A DNA stretch of 64,000 nt from Benincasa hispida (lineage: Eukaryota; Streptophyta; Magnoliopsida; Cucurbitales; Cucurbitaceae): assembly GCF_009727055.1 (NCBI RefSeq), contig NC_052350.1, forward strand, positions 3,214,191-3,278,190, in the 5' to 3' direction. Under the pieces are notes generated by a model. That model did not search any database. It had not been told where the DNA came from and worked only from the letters and a program-made list of their open reading frames with translations. Each line of letters starts with the position of its first letter. Position 1 is the first letter of the stretch. The translations under genes and the position numbers were made by a program. Positions 46,589 to 59,380 of the stretch are shown here, in pieces.

Positions 46589-48000
46589 CATTGGTATACC
46601 ATATATAAATACTCTATTAAGGTATTTAAAACTAAAGTTCAAAGAAGATGAATATTCTATTTAAACCATATATGTGATTTATGTGTTTGTGAATTGATTG
46701 TTAAGATATATTTGATATTAGATTTTACATTTGATTAGATCAAATTGTAAACTTGATATAAGTATTATGTGAGCATTGAAATTAAAATCCTTAGGCAAGA
46801 GTCCAAACTTGTGTCTTAAAGTACTTGTGGGTTTTTCAGTATTTTTTCCCACTTTTAGATTATAATTAATCTTTAGTTTCTTGTTATGCAATTGAGTTAG
46901 GAAATTAGAAGAGATATGATTTTGTAGGTAAGAGATTTAAACAAAACTTATGAGTTGTTGTGCAAACCTCTCTCTAATCTATATCACATGCACACAATGC
47001 ATTTTGAAGTACGTTGAATTCTATCCTCAATTCAATTAGTTATTTTGCCAACTGTTTGTATACATATAATTGGAGACATTCTCATCGTATTTTATATCTT
47101 CGAATTTTCAAATTCAAATTGATTTTTATTAAATACTCCAAGAGGCATTTGTAGCACTTTGGTTAGGCATTTGATATCATAGTTTTGTTGATGATGTGCA
47201 TATCAATATTTTATCAATGTTTTTGTTGGGGTAACATTCAACGTGTGTAATTTATTATAATTTTATTCATTTGCTAGAAGGTAGATTCTTTTATTTGTTC
47301 TTATCCTATTATGATATCATAAATGTTGCAAGCGATGTTATAAATCATGTATGCATCACTTTTTTTGTGTAATGTATGTAAATTCCATCATAGATTGCAA
47401 ATCATGCATCTTAATTTTCTTATATTTGAAAGATTTGTTTGAGATATTTTTCTAATTAGTTTATATTTTCTATATCTTAGAATATAATTGTTATTTATGA
47501 AAAATTAAATTAGGATATTTGTTCCCATAATTGGATTGCATATTTCTTAATAAGATTTGAGTTTCCTTTAAATAATTGTAAAATTCTCTCATAATAATAT
47601 TATCTTTTATTCGTTAAGATTCTCTTCTAATAATATTAATTTATCTTTCAAATATGAGAATAATATTCAAAATTATCTTTAATTTTATTTGCAAAGGTTC
47701 AATATATTAAAGATTAATTCTTAAAGTAAATTTGTTTTAATAAGATTAACAATGCATTTAGATTCATTAATCTATTAATTAGCTCTTAATTAAAAGATTG
47801 ATGAATTAGAACTAAAAATTGATTAAGAGAACCCTGTCTAAGGATTGTTCTATCTAAGCTGAGGTATTTAAGCTGACCGTAAGAGAACACCTTTACATAA
47901 GAACTAACCTGTGAGTTGAATTAGTAAATTTTTGTTTGTTATGCTAGAAATTAAATTTACTTGATTGTTGATTAATTATTCTCATATAGATTACTTCATT
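46589..48000 (+). other. Copia leader-like region, no gene
   Basis: AT-rich, without a usable frame. Near 47835-47930 the series CTGTCTAAGGATTGTTCTAT, CTGAGGTATTTAAGCTGACC and AACACCTTTACATAAGAAC is clearly related to the conserved leader block of the main copia family (about 5565-5620 and 10305-10370). This suggests the leader of a related element in plus orientation. Confidence 0.5.
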
Positions 48001-48385
48001 CTTATTTACTGATTTTTTCTCTGTAGTGTCCTCTACAAGTTAGGAGAACCGAATATGGATACTAGGTCATGAGGTATATGAGGGATATTGTGATCAAAAG
48101 AAGCATTGTCATCTCATATTTAGTATGTTATTGTTATTTTGACATTTCAAATAGCATAGGAAAAAATAGAATCTATTATAATATTTGGCTTTTATGTTTA
48201 TAGATTGATACAAGGAAACCATACTTACAAATCGAGTTAGATGAGGTGTGGATAGAGTTGACTTAAATTTTAGGTTGTTACATGTGATCGTGGTTGGTCA
48301 TTTTGGATGTGTTTGTTCCGGCTAATCAATTTCTTGATTTACTTTATATCCATATAGGTGTAAATATCTTTTGGTATTGTTCAAA
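48001..48385. other. Unassigned AT-rich DNA
   Basis: No motif recognised. The short frame at 48294-48512 reads into the G-rich run and the CACTA end and is not supported as a gene. A G-rich run (about 48388-48418) marks the right border. Confidence 0.4.
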
Positions 48386-48419
48386 TATGCACCGGGAGGA
48401 GGGGGGGAGGGGGGGGAAT

Positions 48420-49134
48420 GGTTTTGATAGAAGTTTTGAAAATGTATTTTTTGAAACTATTCATATTGGGTTGACTGTTAGAATTATGTTCCTTATATTG
48501 TTTTGGAAGTGACTATATGAGTTGACTATTAGAATTATGTTCCTTAGGTTGTACTATTGACAATGTTAATGAAGTTAAGTTTTTATAAAGAGATATTGGT
48601 GGTTTTTTGTTGATATATAAGTTTGTCAATGCGTGTATATTGTTTATTTGATTGATGAATGTATGTCATATATATATCAAATGTGGTTGTTGGATCAAAA
48701 TACAAGAGCAATTATAGGTAAAAACGTCAACATTGTAGATTTTTCTAAAAAAATCACAAACAAAATTCTTGACGTTTTTTAAATGTCAAGTTCACAAAAT
48801 TTATTGACGTTTTTTCCTTGTCAAGAATGCCCATATTCTTGACATTTCAAAAATTTCAAGTGTCTGTGTTTCTTGACGTCTTTTAAATGTCAAGTTCACA
48901 AAATTTCTTGACTTTTTTCTTGTCAAAAATGCCCATATTCTTGACATTTCAAACATGTCAAGTGTCTGTGTTTCTTGATGTTTTTTAAATGTCAAGTGTC
49001 ACTTTTCTTGACATTTTTAAACGTCAAGGAAATCGGCATTCTTGACACTGGCTTCCTTGACGTTTTTAAAAACGTCAAGAAAAGTCATTCTTGACATTTA
49101 AAAAACGTAAAGAAACACTGTTTTTTAGTAGTGT
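48420..49134. mobile_element. CACTA transposon end with hairpin subterminal repeats
   Basis: Ends TTTTTTAGTAGTG at 49134, i.e. CACTACTAAAAAACAGTG in reverse, followed by TAT. The last ~370 bases are packed with both orientations of TTCTTGACGTTTTT and GTCAAG, giving many short hairpins. Subterminal repeat arrays of this type are the transposase-binding regions of En/Spm elements (family knowledge). No transposase gene and no left end are visible. It is paralogous to 58301-59380. The frame at minus 48801-48995 is the repeat array. Confidence 0.75.
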
Positions 49135-50078
49135 ATATATTTTTGACCGAATGCCTTTTTGGTAAAGTTTGAAAGTTATGCATAATAGCTAATTACTCTG
49201 CCTGAAGCTAATTTTGATTTAAAACATCTGAGGTTGCTTAAATCAATTAGTGTCCATTGTTTTTGTAAGTTATGCAAAATAGCTAATAACTCTTTTTAAA
49301 ACTAATTTTGATTTAATGCACCTAAAGTTGCTTAAATCAATTAGTGCTCATTGTTTTTGTCTTGCACCTGTAGTTGCACATATTTTAAATTAATAAATGC
49401 TTATAAACTAATAAGCATATATCAATGTGTTATGCTCTTGTATTAGCAGTTTGAGAAAGAAAGTTTCAAACATTGCGATGAATGTTTATCTAATATCTTT
49501 TAAGGTTGAATAAAATATACTAGCAGATGTTTCTATGAAAAATAATGAAATTTGACCAAATAATATAATATCATTCCCTGAAGTGAATGTTTTAATATTT
49601 AATCATTGAGGTCGGAATCATGTTAATAAAGAAATAAATAATTATTCTATTAAAACCACACACATATATAATGTTTTGAAGGAAAATTTCATTTTTCAAT
49701 TGTGATGTAAAAGAGACAATAATCTTGTATCTGTCGTACAATAAGATTTAAAATCCTTATTAATGAAAAAAAAATGATGTGTGGAGACAAAATTTTAGAA
49801 TTTATTTGAATCTCTTGAAGAGATCATAACTTATTTTTTTAACCCTTAAATATGATATTATGTTACAAGTTTCTTAGAATCTCCTGAAGAGATTATTATT
49901 ATTTTAAAACGTGTATATGAGATATTTGGATTTCTTTTAAATCTCATGAAGAGAATAAGAATAAATAATATTTATGTTTTGCATATAGGACATCTATGCA
50001 TATTATACTTAAAAGTAGACAATATCTTTTCAAAAAATTCAAATGTTGGAAGTGAAAAATCAAATATGATATTAAGTC
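49135..50078 (+). other. Unresolved element DNA, left part
   Basis: AT-rich. Two related blocks near 49160-49245 and 49260-49350 share AGTTATGCA, AATTTTGATTTAA and GTTGCTTAAATCAATTAGTG. Around 49500-49545 a phrase reading ILADVSMKN could be the decayed end of a copia RNase H (ADxxTK), but this is too weak to call. Repeated CTCNTGAAGAGAT phrases occur at 49810-49950. The stretch continues at 52057 beyond an inserted LTR. Confidence 0.35.
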
Positions 50079-50083
50079 CTGTA

Positions 50084-52051
50084 TGGAGGAATTCTTAACA
50101 AAGAGACCAGTGAGCGGAAGGAGATCGTTCCAAACCCCATTGTGATAAAACATGCACATTTACAATCAAATAGTAATAGTTATGCAAAACTCTAAATTAC
50201 AACATGCTACAAAAGGAAAATACTAAGGATCAAGAGAACTTGCCCTTGAAGAACTTTTCTTCTCGTTTCCTCGATCTTACTACACGATCGTTCACCAACA
50301 CGAACGTCACACCTCAGCTATCTCCTCGAACAAGAAAAAATCTCACTCGACCCTCGAACAGGAAGTAGACATCACCAGAAGGCTACCTTGGTATTCTTGG
50401 AGTGAAAATCTATAAGTTGTGGGCTCTGTAGGATTTGCTAGAGGGTAGGAGGAAATCACAGATTGCATAGATGATCGAGTAAGTGAGAGATGACTAAAAT
50501 TCTATCTTATAGACTGATACTCAATCGTTTAGAAAACAAGTGACTATCGTATAGAAAACTCGTTACACGATCGTGTATGCTCTCAAGCTATCATATAGCT
50601 AATTCTTTTGACCGTTTGATTCTCAATCGCTTAATGATCGCCTTTTGTAAAAATGAAAACGATTTTCATTTTATCCATCAGTTACCATAGCTGATCACAA
50701 CTTCCTACTAAGTTGGTTATTTGGAGAAAAAACCGTAATCAATTATCTCATAATTTATTTAATTACAAATATAAATAATATATTTTAACCTATAGTTTTA
50801 ATATCACGTCTCATGCAATATATAAACCATAGTTCTTTTTCTCCCTTATAGCATTTAATAATAATTCCTCCAATTAATGTATCTAATACATTAAGTCAAT
50901 TATATCTCGTATAATTAATGCAATTTAATTATATCATATATAATCAAATTTTCTCTTGTTAATTTGAACACTTCAAACTAACCCAAAATCTTAGTCTCAA
51001 CTTGAATCCATTGAGCTATCAAGGGGACCTTATGGACCTGTAGCTTGAAGCTCCAACGGTACGTGAATAACTGACTAAACTCTTTAATCACGATATCCAC
51101 CATCCGTTAACTGCTGGACATTCCACTAAAGACTGACAACTGCACTTTTCGCGCTACAGATATATTTCTGTGTCCATTTGATATAACCATCAACAATACG
51201 ATAACCCTTCACAGATCGCTCATAAGCACAGTCGGGCCAATTTATCATTTTACTCCTGTAATTACATCTAACTCCTTAAGTACCACCGATTCCTCTAATG
51301 AAAAAATCATCACAGTCCTTCTATGAGTAAATCCTTCTTGGGCCAAGAGAAGATGTGGCGCCACATTGTTCAAGTCTCAGACTCAGCCCTTAAGGGATCA
51401 ATTTATCTACTTACCCTAAATCGAAGAAGGAGTGAAATCCGTCTTGTGTAGCTGAGTTCCCAACTCCTCAATCAGACGAATCCCCAAAGTGGTAGTTTTG
51501 AGCTGGCGATCTGGCCACTCGCACCCATTCAAAGGACCGCCCTCATAGCCAGACATTCCCAACTTACTTTGGATTAAGGTCATGTTACCTACGGTCATCC
51601 TAATGAAATGAAAGTATTTGTCATGAACAGCGTTATATAATGAGACTAAACATTTCATGGTTCGGTCCTATACAAACTCTTTTGTATAGAGAATCCCTTC
51701 TCGCATGTCTAATAATGAATGGTCAGGATCAAACCATTTGTACCACTTTACAACACTTGTAACATCTACAAAGCGGGCCACACTCATAGCGTCAATAGGA
51801 TAAGATTTTCCTCCTTTATCCATATACTACAGACCATTTAAGTTATCACTTAAAGCATGATCCACTTGCATATTATCACATACATGCTTAAGTTACAACG
51901 ATAACCAGGGATCTTAGTTTATTGATTTATGGTTAATACAACTAAAATATCTCATATTTCATATCTGATATTATTACATCATATAATGTTTGTTTATACA
52001 GGTGTTTACAAACTATTGGACCTTACGAAATTTAGGGCATCAACCCCAACA
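50084..52051 (-). mobile_element. Solo LTR, minus orientation
   Basis: On the minus strand starts TGTTGGGGTTGATGCCC at 52051 and ends AAGAATTCCTCCA at 50084, 1968 bp. Flanks are CTGTA (50079-50083) and CTATA (52052-52056), one mismatch. CGATCG-type motifs lie at about 50460-50640. Frames inside it (for example minus 51416-51658) match LTR DNA elsewhere and are not genes. Confidence 0.85.
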
Positions 52052-52056
52052 CTATA

Positions 52057-52895
52057 GACTTGATTAAAGATTTTGAAAAATGAAACAATATTTTGCCAGA
52101 GGAGCGAAATTGATAATGTATATATTTTATTCTCTTGTTAATCAAAGAGAAGTTTAGTAAATTTGGAAGGTATTTGTTGTAATATATATCATTTAGAAAG
52201 ATCAATAATAAGAATAATATATGGTATTTATATACTATATTTATTATCTTCCATGGGAAGTACATATAAAAATGTTATGTTTTTCCTTCTTACTTGTATT
52301 CAACATATTTGTGTAGTTGAAATATATGCAATAATGAACCTGAAGTTTACTGATCCAAATATATTTTCCTTTGACATGATGAGTCATTTTGGGTCAATAG
52401 TGAAAATAATTATTGAAAATATACATTGACATCCATTGAACTTGAAGATTATTCCATCTAAATAAATTGACATGGTATCGTGTTCTCAAGAGATTAGTTA
52501 TCAAACTCCCACTAGCTAAAATTGAAATTGAACCTTTCTTACTTTTGGAACAAATTGATGGTTTTATTATTTTTGTCGACACATCCAATTGATGGTCACA
52601 TATATACTTATTATTTTGTTTTGACAATGCTAGTGAGTTTGCATCCCAAACATTTGATAATTGAATGGGATAAGTATTAAACATTATGTAGCTTATGTTC
52701 AAATAGAAAAACTGCTAGAATTGTATGAGATCATATTATTATATATGCTCGACCAATGACTAATGAGCTTATGGCCAGAAGCCAAATATATTTCATATGC
52801 AAGATATGCAGTAAATATTTAAATTGTTCTACAACAATAATTAAGATGATGGAGCAATTAGAATCGATATTAAAATTGATTTTACATCTATTAAT
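52057..52895. other. Unresolved element DNA, right part
   Basis: Continuation of 49135-50078. Several short frames (52163-52429 plus, 52394-52702 minus) without a motif I can name. The plus-strand phrasing looks like stop-riddled old pol, but I cannot place it in a family. Confidence 0.3.
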
Positions 52896-55800
52896 TGAAG
52901 GAATCGAATTCCTTCGGAAGCGTGTGAATGTTTTGCATTTAGAAATTCGATTTTTTATGGAAACAAAAACAATAAAATAAAACATGCATTTGTAGGATAA
53001 ACATTCATACATAACTATAAGCATGCTAGAAAAGAGGAAGAAAAGAAGAAATCAAAACTCATTCTTCTAGCTTTTTTCTTTCACCGTTATCAATAATTGT
53101 GAACTTCTCCAATGAAGAAGGACAACACCAACAAAGTTACCTTGCTATTCTTTAGGATTCAAAGTACTTGGAAGAGTGGTCTCCAAAAACTTTTAAAAGG
53201 AAAATAGTAGAGAATTTCTAGAGAGAAGTTAGAGAGAATGTGGAGGATTGGAGACTAGGTTTTGTGTAAAAACACCCCATTTTCCAAAATGAATTATAAG
53301 GATATATTTATATGGAGAATGGTTAATCTATTCTCTAAGAATTTCCCTTTATACCCTTAGTGCTAATTAATTAAAGAACCCTTATTTAATGGTTATTTAA
53401 TTAATTAGCACTTTAATTAAATAATCATATATTAAATCTTATTTAATACGCATTTAATTAATTATCATAAATATCTTATATTTATACTAATCTCTGATCT
53501 CCATTATTTCTTAATCAATTAATTAACCATTAGTTAATCAATTAAATAACCATATTAAATCATATTTAATATACATTTAATTAATTATCATAAATATCAT
53601 ATATTTTTACTAACCTTCAATCTCCATTATTTCTTAATCAATTAAATAACCAGATTAAATCATATTTAATATGAACTTAATTAACATATAAATATCACAT
53701 ATGTTTATGTATGCATCTCTTTATGAATCTAATTCATATGATTATAATATACGGATCTTATTTAAATATATATCTCTTACATATTTGGATTATAGATCAT
53801 ATCTATAATTAACCATTATATATTAATCTCAATAATTTAAAATTCTCTCACATTTGATTTAAACAATTTTAATCAAGCCTCATTACTATCCTTTAGTTAG
53901 CTAACAAAGGGACCTTATGAACCTTATGGACCTATAGATTAGAAGCTCCAATGATATGAGATTAATTGATTAAACTCTTCTAATCCAATTAATCAATATA
54001 CATTAACTACCAATCACTCCACTAAAGACCGATAGTTGCACTATTCGCACTATAGATATATTTCTGTATCCATGGATATAACCAATCAACAGAGCGATGA
54101 CCATTCACAAATGCTCATAACTACGGCTGGGTCAAAATATCGTTTTACCCCTGCAGTTACATCTAACTCTTTAAGTACCATTGATTCCTCTAATAAACAA
54201 ATAGTTTATAGTCCAACTATAAACTTGTTGGGGCTGATGCCCTAAATCTCGTAGGGTCCTGTAGTTTGTAAATACGTGTATGAACAAACATTTGTGATGT
54301 AATAATATGAGATATTTTCTTCACTATTGTCTATGAAATATGAGATATTTGAGTTGCATTAACCACAAACCAATAAACTAAGATCTCCGGTTATCGTTGT
54401 AACTTAAGCATGTATGTGGAGACAAACAAGTGGATCATGCATTAAGTGATAACCTAAATGGTTTGTAGTATATGGATAAAGAAGAGAAACCTTATCCTGG
54501 TGACACTACATATATGACCCACTTTGTAGATATTACAAGTGTTGTAATGTGCTACAAATGGTCTGATCCTGATCATTCATGTTGAGACATGCGAGCGGGG
54601 GCATCCTATACAAAGGAGTTTGTATAAGACCGAACCACGAAATGTTTAGTCTCATTATATAACGTCGTTCATGACACAGACTTTCATTTCACTAGGATGA
54701 CCATAGGTAACATGACCTTAATCCTGAATGAGTTGGGAACTCCTGCCTATGAGGTGGTCCTTTGATTTGCATGGGTGCGAGTGGCCAGATCGCCGACTCA
54801 AACCTACCACTTTGGAGATTCGTCTGATTGAGGAGCTGGAAACTCAGCTACATAAGACGGAATTCACTTCTTCCTCGAAACAAGGGTAAATAGATAGATT
54901 GCTCCCTTAAGGGCTGATTCCAAGGCTTGAACAATGTGGCGCCACACCTTCTCATTGCCCGAGAAGTGTTCACTCATATTAGGACTATGATGGAATGTTC
55001 ATTAGAGGAATCAGTGGTACTTAAGAAGTTAGATGTAACTATAAGGGCCTAGCTGTACTTACGAGCGATTTCTAAAGGGTCATCGTATTGTTGATTGCTT
55101 ATATCCAATGGACACAGAAATATATCTGTAGTGCGAAGAGTACAACTGTCGATCTTTAGTGGAATGCTTGGTAGTTAATGGATGGTGGATATCGTGATTA
55201 AAGAGTTTAGTCAGTTATTCACGTACCGTTGGAGCTTCAAGCTACAGGTCTATAAGGTCCCCTTGGTAGCTCAATGGATTCAAGTTAAGAATCAGTTTTT
55301 GGGTTAGTTTGAAATATTCAAATTAACAAGAAAATATGATTTATATTAAATATCATTAAGGAGAAAAAGAACTATGGTTTAAATATTACATATGATGTGA
55401 TATAAAAACTATAAGTTATAAATATAATATGATAAATTAGTTATTATATTTATTTATAATAAAACAATTATTAGATAATTGTTGGTAGTTATTTGTTTCT
55501 CCCTTTTTTTAAGAATAAAAGTGAAAAGGTTTCATTTTTTTTAGATCGCATCACATAACGATCGAATGAAAGAAAGAGCTATACGATAGTCTTTGAGAGA
55601 GTGAACGATGAGGATCGAGTTTACTAGACGACAACTTCTTGTTTACTAGATGATTGAGTACCTTGTCTATACAATAGACTAAGAAATTATCCCACTTATT
55701 CGATCGTTAAGTTCCTTCTTCCCTCTATCAAGACCACACAAAGCTCACACCTCATGGATTCTCACACCGAGAATACCAAGACAACTGAGTGGTAGTGTCC

Positions 55801-56704
55801 ATTATTTATGTTCAAGGGTCGAGGATCGAGTCTTACTCGATTCAGTTCGAGGATTTGAAAGTTCGTGAGTTGCACTGATTGTTCATTGTGTTCGTGCTCG
55901 TGATCGAGTTTGTTGGGACGCGTGATTGGTGTAGATCGAGGGAATACTTGAAAAAGAGTTCTTCAAAGATATGTCATTCGATTCCTTTTGGTTTTAATGA
56001 AAAGCATGCTATAATCTACTCTATGATGCATAATTGTGATTGTATATTTGTAAATCTTTGTTCTTTCACCATGGGTTTGGAACGATCTTGCTTCCACTCA
56101 ACGGTTCTCTTGTTCAAGAGTTCCTTCAAAACTAACACCTCTCGGGCCAGTGAGAGGTTGAGATCTTATTTTTCAATACCTGGAACCAGCTATTAGGGGA
56201 GAAATTTATCTACTTTCTCAAGGAATGGAATGAGTGAATTCTATCTTGTGTAGCTGTGTTCCCAGCTCCTCAGTCAGAAAAATTCCCAAAATGGTAAGTT
56301 TATTGAGTCGGCTATTATGGCCACTCTCACACATACAGATCAAAGGATTGTCATCATAAATAATAGTTCACAACTCAATTAGGATTAAGGTCAAGTCTCT
56401 TATAGTCATCCTAGTGAAATATTAGTTTTTTAAAATAACTGTGTTATAAAGAAAAACTAATTATTTCGTGGTCGGGTCTATGTATAAACTCTTTTATATA
56501 GGATACCCCCATTCACATGTCTTTACATGAAAAACATGGTTCATAGTGTTTGCAACACTTTACATCTCACGTAACAATTACAAAATGGGTCGTATCCGTT
56601 GTGTTACCAGGATAAGCCACCTAACCTTCATCCATTTACTGTAGACATTTTAGGTTATTACTTGAATATGAACCATCTATATGTCTCCACATACATGTTT
56701 AAGT
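52896..56704 (-). repeat. LTR, minus orientation, interrupted and truncated
   Basis: Starts at its 3' end TGAAGGAATCG (52896), runs to 54225 and resumes at 56134 (AACACCTCTCGG) to 56704, where a plus-oriented LTR begins. About the first 190 bases of its 5' end are missing. Without the nested LTR the length is about 1902 bp. The same truncation point exists in the copy at 30800-31720. Confidence 0.8.
54226..56128 (+). mobile_element. Solo LTR, plus orientation, nested
   Basis: Starts TGTTGGGGCTGATGCCC and ends GAGTTCCTTCA, 1903 bp. Flanked by AAACT at 54221-54225 and 56129-56133. The empty site CTATAAACTAACACCTCTCG is present at 31145. The palindrome array is at 55545-55700. The frame 55879-56196 spans the LTR end and is not a gene. 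Confidence 0.92.
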
Positions 56705-57126
56705 TGTTGAGGTTGATGCCCTAAATCTCGTAGGGTCCTGTAATTTGTACCTATATTGTACAAACATTTTATTTATTTAATAAGATATGAGATATTTTAT
56801 TTGACATTTAGTAGCATTAACCCACAAATGAATAAATTAACATCCAAGGTCATGTATGTAGAAATATACAGGTGCATCATGTTTAAGTGATAACTTAAAT
56901 GGTCTATAGTAGATGGATAAGATTGGATACCTTATCCTAGTGACACTACGAATACAGGCCACTTTGTAGATGTTACAATTGTTGTAAAGTCCTATGAGAC
57001 ATGTGAGCAGGGGTATTCTATACAAAGAAGTTTGAATAAGACCAGAGCACGAAATGAGTAATCTCATTATATAACGTCGTTCATAATTGAGACTTACATT
57101 TCACCAGGATGACCATAGATGACTTG
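56705..57126 (+). repeat. LTR fragment, plus orientation
   Basis: Starts TGTTGAGGTTGATGCCC. It corresponds to 31721-31914 plus 33907 onward, here uninterrupted through GTTTAAGTGATAACTTAAAT. It is cut at 57126 by another LTR start. Confidence 0.78.
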
Positions 57127-58300
57127 TGTTGGGGTTGATGCCCTAAATATCGTAGGGTCCTATAGTTTGTAAACACTTATATGAACAAACACTTTGGGAT
57201 TTATTATATATGATATTTTATTCATCTCACTCTATGAAATATAAGATATTTTAGTTGCATTAACCACAAACCAATAAACTAAGATCCATGTTTATCGATG
57301 TAACTTAAACATGTATATGGAGACATACAAGTGGATCGTATTTTAAGTGATAACTTAAATGGTCTGTAGTATATGGATAAAGGAGAGATACCTTATTTTG
57401 GTGACACTATGACCCACTTTGTAGTTGTCACAAATGTCGTAAAATGCTACAAATGATCTAATCTTGATCATTCATGTATTAAACGTGCGAATGGAGATAT
57501 TCTATACAAAGGAGTTTGTATAAGACCGGACCACGAAAATGTTTAGTCTCCTTATATAACATCGTTCATAATTGAGACTTTCATTTCACTAGGATGCCCA
57601 AAGGTAACATGACCTTAATCCTAAATCAGTTACGAACTCTTGCCTATGAGAGCGATCCTTTGATTTGCACCGTGAGACTGGCCAGATCGCCAACTCAACA
57701 AGCCTATCATTTTGGAGATTCGTCTAATTGGGAAGCTAGGAACTCACCTACACAAGATGGAATTCACTCCTTCCCTGATGCAGGGGTAAGTAGATAAATT
57801 GCTCCTTTAAGGGCTGATTCTGGGGCTTGAACAATGTGGTGTCATGCCTTCTCTTGGCCCGGGAAGGGTTTAGTCATAATGGGACTATGATCTATTGTTC
57901 ATTAGAGGAATTAGTGGTACTTAAGAAGTTAGATATAACTACAAGGACAAAACGATAATTTGACCCAGCTGTACTTATGAGCAATTTGTGAAGGGTCATC
58001 GTACTGTTGATTGGTCATATCCAATGGACACAGAAATATATCTGTAGTGCGAAGAATACAGCTGTTAGTCTTTAGTGGAGTGCTCGACAATTAATGGATG
58101 GTGGGTATCGTGATTAAAGAGTTTAGTTGGTTATTCACGTACTTTTGGAGCTGCAAGCTACAAGTTCATAAGGTCCCCTTGGTAGCTCAATGAATTCAAG
58201 TTGAGAATCAGATTTTGGGTTAGTTTGAAATGTTCAAATTAACAAGTGTGAATTTGATTATATATGATATAATTAAATTAATTAAATTATATATGATATT
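57127..58300 (+). repeat. LTR fragment, plus orientation, 3' end lost
   Basis: Starts TGTTGGGGTTGATGCCC and follows the copia-type LTR to about 58300 (AAATTATATATGATATT). There it passes into CACTA-related sequence instead of the palindrome array and LTR end. The open frame 57594-57797 is LTR DNA. Confidence 0.78.
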
Positions 58301-59380
58301 ACAAATGTTCAAATGTATTTTTTTTGAAACTGTTCATATTAGGTTGAGTATTACAATTATGTTCCTTATATTGTTTTGGAACTGTCCATATGGGTCTGTT
58401 CATATTCTTCTAATTAACTTATAAAATCCTTTATGGAGTTGTAAAGTTTTATAGGACTTTATAGGTTGTGGTGCTTAAGTTTAGTTATTTTAATCTATAT
58501 GTTGTAGTTTTGGTATATTATTTCATTGATATAGGTGCTAAAAGCAGCGAGTTCAAGGTGGGCTACGTTATTCTTGTGGAGGCAGGAGCATAGCGAGCGA
58601 GATTTGACTAGGATTACTTTATACGAGATTGATAGGTGTAATTTTTTTAATTGTTCATAGAGGGGATGAGGGTTGATTATACAATAGGAAATGTGTTCAT
58701 ATGGGGGTTGATAGTTGTTATATTTTTGAAATTGTTCACATGGGGTTGACTATAATGTTGGAATTGTTCATATGGGATTTCCATATTCTTTTAACTTAGA
58801 AATACTTTATGAGGTTGTAATATTGACAATGTCAAACAAGTGAAGTATTTATAAAGATATTGGTGGAAATTTGGTTGATATATAAAATTGAAAATGCGTA
58901 TATTGTTTATTTGATTGATGAATGTATGTCATATATATACCAAATATAGTTGTTGGATCAAAATATATGAGCAATTATAGGTAAAAACGTCAACATTACA
59001 GATTTCTCTAAAAAAATCACAAGCAGATTTCTTAACCTTTTTTTTTTGTCAAGATTATAGATATTCTTGACATGTTTAACAGGTCAAGAACTCCCATATT
59101 TTTGACATTTTAACATGTCAAGTAGAATATATCTTGACATTTTTTTTATTTGTCAAGTTAAAAAATTTCTTGACGTTTTTTCCTTGTCAAGAACACTCAT
59201 ATTATTGACATTTCAAACATGTCAAATGTTTGTGTTTCTTGATATTTTTTTAAATATCAAGTGTCACTAAGTCAAGAAAATCGACATTTTTAACACTGGC
59301 TCCCTTGACGTTTTTTAAAACGTCAAGAAAAGTGACACTTGACCGTTAAAAAATCAAGAAACGTTGTTTTTGTAGTAGTG
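58301..59380. mobile_element. CACTA transposon end, second copy
   Basis: Paralogue of 48420-49134, with the shared stretch AACTGTTCATATTAGG, TTATGTTCCTTATATTGTTT and ATTGATGAATGTATGTCATA. The same GTCAAG/CTTGAC hairpin array covers about 59030-59360. It ends TTTTTGTAGTAGTG at 59380 (CACTACTACAAAAA in reverse), followed by TAT. Left part truncated at the LTR junction. Confidence 0.75.

Noticed and set aside
48388..48418. G-rich run as a telomere-like or regulatory quadruplex element
   Set aside because: Not telomere repeat; a single G-rich run at the edge of transposon DNA is not enough to call function.
52163..52702. Overlapping frames as a retroelement or viral pol
   Set aside because: Stop-rich and lacking any catalytic motif; family cannot be named from the sequence alone.
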